This document shows positions 60,728-64,000 of a DNA stretch of 64,000 nt, in pieces. The stretch covers positions 28,619 through 92,618 of the forward strand of contig NZ_JBNATX010000003.1 of NCBI RefSeq assembly GCF_049701115.1, written 5' to 3'. Below the pieces are notes generated by a model that was not told where the DNA came from, ran no database searches, and saw only the letters and a list, made by a program, of their open reading frames with translations. The stretch's first letter is position 1; each line of letters begins with the position of its first letter. A program made the translations under genes and the position numbers. Source of the DNA: Thermoanaerobacter sp049701115. GTDB taxonomy: Bacteria; Bacillota; Thermoanaerobacteria; Thermoanaerobacterales; Thermoanaerobacteraceae.

Positions 60728-61669
60728 TCAATAATCAATTCCCAAATCTTCTATAATGCTTATAAATGCTTCCACAACTTTGGGATCAAACTGCACTCCT
60801 GCATTTTTTCTCAGTTCCGCTACGGCTTCAGCTATTGTAAGAGGAGATTCTCTATAAGGCCTTTTTGAAGTCATTGCATCAAAAGCGTCCGCAACAGCTA
60901 TTATTCTCGACCCCAAAGGTATATCTTCCCCTTTCAATCCATCGGGATAGCCCTTCCCATCGTACCGCTCATGGTGATGCCTTATTATTTTAGCAACATT
61001 CTCCATAACCTTTAACTTCTTTACGATTTCATACCCCATTACTGGGTGATCCATTATCTCAGCAAATTCCTGATAACTGAGTTTCCCTGGTTTCTCTAAA
61101 ATTTCTTCTCTTATCCCAATCTTTCCTATGTCATGAAGTCTTGCTGCAGTTATTATCTCTTCCGCCTCTTTCCCTTGAATACCCATTTTTAAAACAATTT
61201 GTGTAACTAACTTGCAGACTCTCTGGGAATGTCCCTGGGTATAAACATCCTTTGCTTCCAGCGCAGATATCATAGCATTTTCCATATCCCTTAAGTTCTC
61301 CTGCATCTCTTCCATCATTTTTTTCAATCTCTCTGCCTGCATCCTAAAATAACTTATTGACACAGAGACAAAATAATATATCGGCACAGATATTATAAAA
61401 GTTACCAAAAATATGTAAGATTTTTCAGTTAAGTATATCTCTAAAAATTCACCTACGCTTACTATGGTAGGAATAATCAGGCTCTTTTTTATGTCAAATT
61501 TGAGGGCTGAAATTATCACAGGAATATACAAAAGCCTTGTATACGCATAAAAATATATGGTATTTATATTTCGAGAAGTGTAAAATATCAATACAATTAG
61601 TAAAATCAAAAACATAAAAATCAAGCCATCCATAAATTTTTGATTTTTCAAAAACTTATACCCTCTCAT
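60728..61669 (-). CDS. Membrane-anchored HD-GYP domain protein
   Basis: 313 aa. N-terminal half with five or so membrane spans (about 10-125), a short coiled-coil linker (MQAERLKKMMEEMQENLRDME), then an HD-GYP domain with ARLHDIGKIG (HD), HPVMGYEIV, IIRHHHERYDGKGYPDGL (GYP) and VADAFDAMTS. Such domains hydrolyse cyclic di-GMP or related dinucleotides. ATG at 61669 has GGGAGAG upstream. Divergent from the response regulator and driven by a near-consensus promoter. Confidence 0.92.
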   Translation of the reverse strand: MRGYKFLKNQKFMDGLIFMFLILLIVLIFYTSRNINTIYFYAYTRLLYIPVIISALKFDIKKSLIIPTIVSVGEFLEIYLTEKSYIFLVTFIISVPIYYFVSVSISYFRMQAERLKKMMEEMQENLRDMENAMISALEAKDVYTQGHSQRVCKLVTQIVLKMGIQGKEAEEIITAARLHDIGKIGIREEILEKPGKLSYQEFAEIMDHPVMGYEIVKKLKVMENVAKIIRHHHERYDGKGYPDGLKGEDIPLGSRIIAVADAFDAMTSKRPYRESPLTIAEAVAELRKNAGVQFDPKVVEAFISIIEDLGIDY

Positions 61670-61734
61670 AACACTTCTCTCCCAAAATTGCAAAACATTC
61701 TGTTTTTCATCATTTTTCGCCTTATTTTATAAAT

Positions 61735-61763
61735 ATTCTACAATTTCTATTTTTTACTGTCAA
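61735..61763 (-). promoter_or_regulatory. Strong SigA-type promoter for the HD-GYP gene
   Basis: TTGACA (61763-61758), a 17-bp spacer, then TAGAAT (61740-61735) on the minus strand. The -35 is perfect. It is 15 bp from the tandem repeat that serves the divergent gene. Confidence 0.78.
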
Positions 61764-61778
61764 TAATCGATTACATTT

Positions 61779-61800
61779 GAATTTTTAATGAATTTTTAAT
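61779..61800 (+). promoter_or_regulatory. Tandem 11-bp repeat, probable OmpR-type binding site (copy 1)
   Basis: Two identical copies of GAATTTTTAAT head to tail (61779-61789 and 61790-61800). The 11-bp period is that of OmpR/PhoB-family sites. It lies 10 bp before TATAAT (61811-61816), in the -35 position of the response regulator promoter, which lacks a -35 hexamer. Autoregulation is inferred. Confidence 0.65.
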
Positions 61801-61847
61801 ATTTGTTTGATATAATAGGCAGAGAAATGTAAAGGGGTGGAAAATTA

Positions 61848-62522
61848 ATGAGAATTCTCCTTGTGGATGATGAAGAAAATCTGGTAAATGCGCTATATAA
61901 AGCTTTAAAAGAAGAAGGTTACAGTGTAGACATTGCACAGAACGGCTTGGAAGGCTTGGATTACGCTCGAATGAATGTGTATGATGTGATAATTCTGGAT
62001 ATAATGCTTCCAGGCCTAGATGGAGTAAAAATTCTGGAAACCTTGAGAAATGAAGGCATAAATACCCCCGTATTGATGCTTACAGCAAAAGATTCTATTG
62101 AAGACAAAGTAAAAGGCCTCGATACAGGAGCAGATGACTATCTCACAAAACCTTTTGAACTTTCTGAATTAATGGCGAGGATTAGGGCTTTACTAAGAAG
62201 AGAATCTCCTACAAAAAGCCCCATATTGAAAGTTGCGGACCTAGAACTTAATACCCTTACCCGTCAAGTAAAAAGAGGAGGAAAAGAAATTAACCTTACC
62301 AGTAAAGAGTTCGCTCTATTAGAGTATATGATGAGAAACACAGGAAGAGTTTTAACTCGCAGCCAAATAGCAGATCATGTGTGGGATTATGAATTTGATG
62401 GTTTTTCAAACATCATAGACGTATACATACGGTACCTCAGAAAAAAAATTGACGATGGCTTTGAAAATAAACTAATCCACACCATAAGAGGAAGTGGATA
62501 TTGTTTAAAGGAGATAAAGTGA
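61848..62522 (+). CDS. OmpR/PhoB-family response regulator
   Basis: 224 aa. Receiver domain with the acidic pair DDEE, phospho-acceptor Asp in VIILDIMLPGLDG (about 51) and the Lys in LTKPFELSEL. C-terminal winged helix with NLTSKEFALLEYMMRNTGRVLTRSQI and a recognition helix near NIIDVYIRYLRKKID. AAAGGGGTGG precedes the ATG. Paired with the kinase gene, whose ATG follows its stop by 1 bp. Confidence 0.95.
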   Translation: MRILLVDDEENLVNALYKALKEEGYSVDIAQNGLEGLDYARMNVYDVIILDIMLPGLDGVKILETLRNEGINTPVLMLTAKDSIEDKVKGLDTGADDYLTKPFELSELMARIRALLRRESPTKSPILKVADLELNTLTRQVKRGGKEINLTSKEFALLEYMMRNTGRVLTRSQIADHVWDYEFDGFSNIIDVYIRYLRKKIDDGFENKLIHTIRGSGYCLKEIK

Positions 62523-62523
62523 T

Positions 62524-63906
62524 ATGAAAAAATTGTATTTCCCATTAAAAATTAAATTGACTCTCTGGTATGTACTTCTCTTGGCCTTTGTCTTATTTTT
62601 ATTCAGTATCATGACGTATTTAATTCTGGAAAAAATGTTAATTTCAAATGAGGATGCTACATTAAAAACTCAAGCTCAGCAAGTATCTTCACTTTTGGAC
62701 ATTGAAAATGGAAAAATAAAATCAGCGGATGAACTTTTTTACGCCAATACCGAATTTTATGGGGCTTTGTATTCGTATCCTGATCTTAGATTGATTGAAT
62801 CCAATATTCCAAAAGCTCTACTGGACCAGTATACTTACTCACCAAACTTCATAGGAAAATATGAAACCTTAAGATACAGCAAAGGAAGTATACGCTTGTA
62901 TTCAGAACCTATTTACTATGATAATAAAATAATAGGAATAATAGTAATAGGGCAATCTTTAAACCTTATGAATTTAACAATGAAAAATTTATTTGGAATC
63001 TTTATTTTTTTAATCCCTCTTTTCATACTGATCGCTTCTTTAGGAGGCATCATAATAGCAAATAAAGCTTTACATCCCATAAGCCACATAATAAAAGTAG
63101 CAAGAGAAATAAGCGTAGGAGACCTCTCGAAAAGACTGAATCTTCCCTACACCGGAGATGAAATCGGCAATCTCGCTCAAACTTTTGATCTTATGCTTGA
63201 AAGACTGGAAAACTCTTTTGAAAGGCAAAAACAGTTTACAAACGACGCATCCCACGAATTAAGAACGCCTATTGCAGTAATACAAACTCAAGCAGAATCT
63301 GCCTTAAATGGAAAAAGAACAATCGAAGAATATAGAAAAGCTTTAGAAATCATACTTGAGGAATCAAAACATATGTCAAAACTTATACACAATCTTTTAT
63401 TCTTGGCAAGAAGTGATGCAAACGCAGAAAGGCTATTGATGGAGAATTTAAACTTAAGCGATCTCATAGAGGGAATGGTTAGTGAACTTGAACCTATTGC
63501 AGAAAGCCATGGATTAACATTAAAGGTTGTAAAAAATGACCCCTCTTACGTTAGAGGAGACCAAACTAGGATAATTCAGCTGTTTTACAATTTAATAGAC
63601 AATGCGATAAAATATACTCCGCAAGGCGGAAGAATAGAAATAAGTATTGAAAACTACGGAAAATTCATAAAAACTTCTATAAAAGATACAGGAATAGGGA
63701 TACCTAAAGAACATCTCCCCCATATTTTTGAAAGATTTTATAGAGTTGACAAGGCAAGAGACAAAAAAAGCGGAGGAAGCGGCTTAGGACTTTCTATATG
63801 TAAGTGGATTGTTAATGCCCACGGAGGAAAAATAGAGGTAGAAAGCCAAGAAGGAAAGGGGACTACTTTCACAGTATGGCTTCCGGCATTAAGAAAAATG
63901 AGCTAG
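62524..63906 (+). CDS. Sensor histidine kinase
   Basis: 460 aa. Two membrane spans (about 10-32 and 155-178) flank an extracellular sensor domain of about 120 residues with no family I recognise. HAMP follows (HPISHIIKVAREISVGDLSKRL), then HisKA with phospho-His in DASHELRTPIAVI, and an ATPase domain with N-box NLIDNAIKYTPQGG, DTGIGIP, FERFYRVDKAR and GGSGLGLSI. GGAGAT precedes the ATG. It is the partner of the adjacent response regulator. Confidence 0.95.
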   Translation: MKKLYFPLKIKLTLWYVLLLAFVLFLFSIMTYLILEKMLISNEDATLKTQAQQVSSLLDIENGKIKSADELFYANTEFYGALYSYPDLRLIESNIPKALLDQYTYSPNFIGKYETLRYSKGSIRLYSEPIYYDNKIIGIIVIGQSLNLMNLTMKNLFGIFIFLIPLFILIASLGGIIIANKALHPISHIIKVAREISVGDLSKRLNLPYTGDEIGNLAQTFDLMLERLENSFERQKQFTNDASHELRTPIAVIQTQAESALNGKRTIEEYRKALEIILEESKHMSKLIHNLLFLARSDANAERLLMENLNLSDLIEGMVSELEPIAESHGLTLKVVKNDPSYVRGDQTRIIQLFYNLIDNAIKYTPQGGRIEISIENYGKFIKTSIKDTGIGIPKEHLPHIFERFYRVDKARDKKSGGSGLGLSICKWIVNAHGGKIEVESQEGKGTTFTVWLPALRKMS

Positions 63907-63923
63907 AAAAAACTAGCTCATCT

Positions 63924-63990
63924 CAGTTTGTTGACAAAGTGCTTCTTATTTAAGTGGCATTTTGTGTTAATGCTCCGGAGTTGCAAAGCG
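63924..63990. repeat. Interspersed intergenic repeat, copy 3
   Basis: Begins with CAGTTTGTTGACA (63924-63936, identical to copy 1), then TCTTATTTAAG (63944-63954, identical to copy 1), then the 26 bp at 63949-63974 that match copy 2 exactly. CTCCGGAG follows. No right hairpin arm is seen before the window ends, so this copy may be partial or continue with a longer insert. It starts 18 bp after the kinase stop. Confidence 0.7.
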
Positions 63991-64000
63991 ACTAAACTAA

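Noticed and set aside
63898..63921. Inverted repeat ATGAGCTAG/CTAGCTCAT around the kinase stop codon as a terminator
   Set aside because: There is no T-run after it, and the sequence continues into the interspersed repeat. It may still be part of that element.
1..64000. CRISPR array, tRNA, rRNA, insertion sequence or prophage
   Set aside because: No regularly spaced repeats, no cloverleaf or rRNA landmarks, and no transposase or phage-like proteins are visible.

Overview
The window is a low-GC, gene-dense stretch of a spore-forming, saccharolytic Firmicute, most likely a thermophilic anaerobe of the Thermoanaerobacter/Caldanaerobacter group. The evidence is strong AGGAGG ribosome-binding sites, cotJABC and whiA, a SAM-I riboswitch, a pyruvate kinase with the extra C-terminal PEP-utiliser domain, and a starch system (lipoprotein alpha-amylase, lipoprotein glucoamylase, cyclomaltodextrinase, MalEFG) typical of that group. 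The genus is inferred from protein resemblance, not from a search. I see no rRNA, tRNA, CRISPR array, insertion sequence or prophage.

Layout. 1-5.3 kb: the end of an RluA-family pseudouridine synthase, a Nudix hydrolase, a YgiT-type zinc finger, pckA, a tiny membrane protein, and a HIRAN-rarA pair. 5.5-12.2 kb, minus strand: a probable operon of patatin, AhpD-like protein, MFS transporter and SDR, then lemA-htpX and a P1-family peptidase. 12.2-18.4 kb: an acetyltransferase, a glycosyltransferase with an RlmD-type methyltransferase, then a plus-strand block of a small OadG-like protein, OadB and cotJABC. 18.4-22.5 kb: a SAM-I riboswitch followed by metF, metH and ybaK. 22.6-31.3 kb: alpha-glucan phosphorylase, pgi, a nitroreductase with pepT, an alpha/beta hydrolase, a DUF1848 protein and a MATE exporter. 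31.3-38.5 kb, minus strand: a second RlmD-type enzyme, glucoamylase, a thioesterase, pyk, pfkA and a small protein. 38.5-58.2 kb, minus strand: murB, PHP, rapZ and yvcK, then a starch/maltodextrin cassette, then whiA, HPr, ytoI-like and dnaE. 58.2-64 kb: small genes, a nicotinamidase-like enzyme, a thioesterase, a PAP2 phosphatase, a membrane HD-GYP protein and an OmpR-type two-component system.

How the genes fit together. The starch genes read as one pathway. Surface lipoproteins hydrolyse polymer, MalEFG imports maltodextrins, and cyclomaltodextrinase and glucan phosphorylase degrade them inside. Pgi, PfkA and Pyk carry the sugar to pyruvate, and PckA links oxaloacetate and PEP. The amylase and glucoamylase leaders carry related LacI-type operators, so a regulator outside the window probably joins the two loci. 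RapZ, YvcK, WhiA and HPr form the usual cell-envelope and carbon-control block, but the starch cassette separates them.

Most worth a second look: (i) near-identical tandem 11-bp repeats before the response regulator and the PAP2 gene, offset from the -10 box by one helical turn; (ii) a three-copy intergenic repeat family; (iii) the HIRAN-rarA pair; (iv) an orphan sodium-pump beta subunit with a 49-residue gamma-like partner; (v) the starch cassette between yvcK and whiA; (vi) two short gene remnants.
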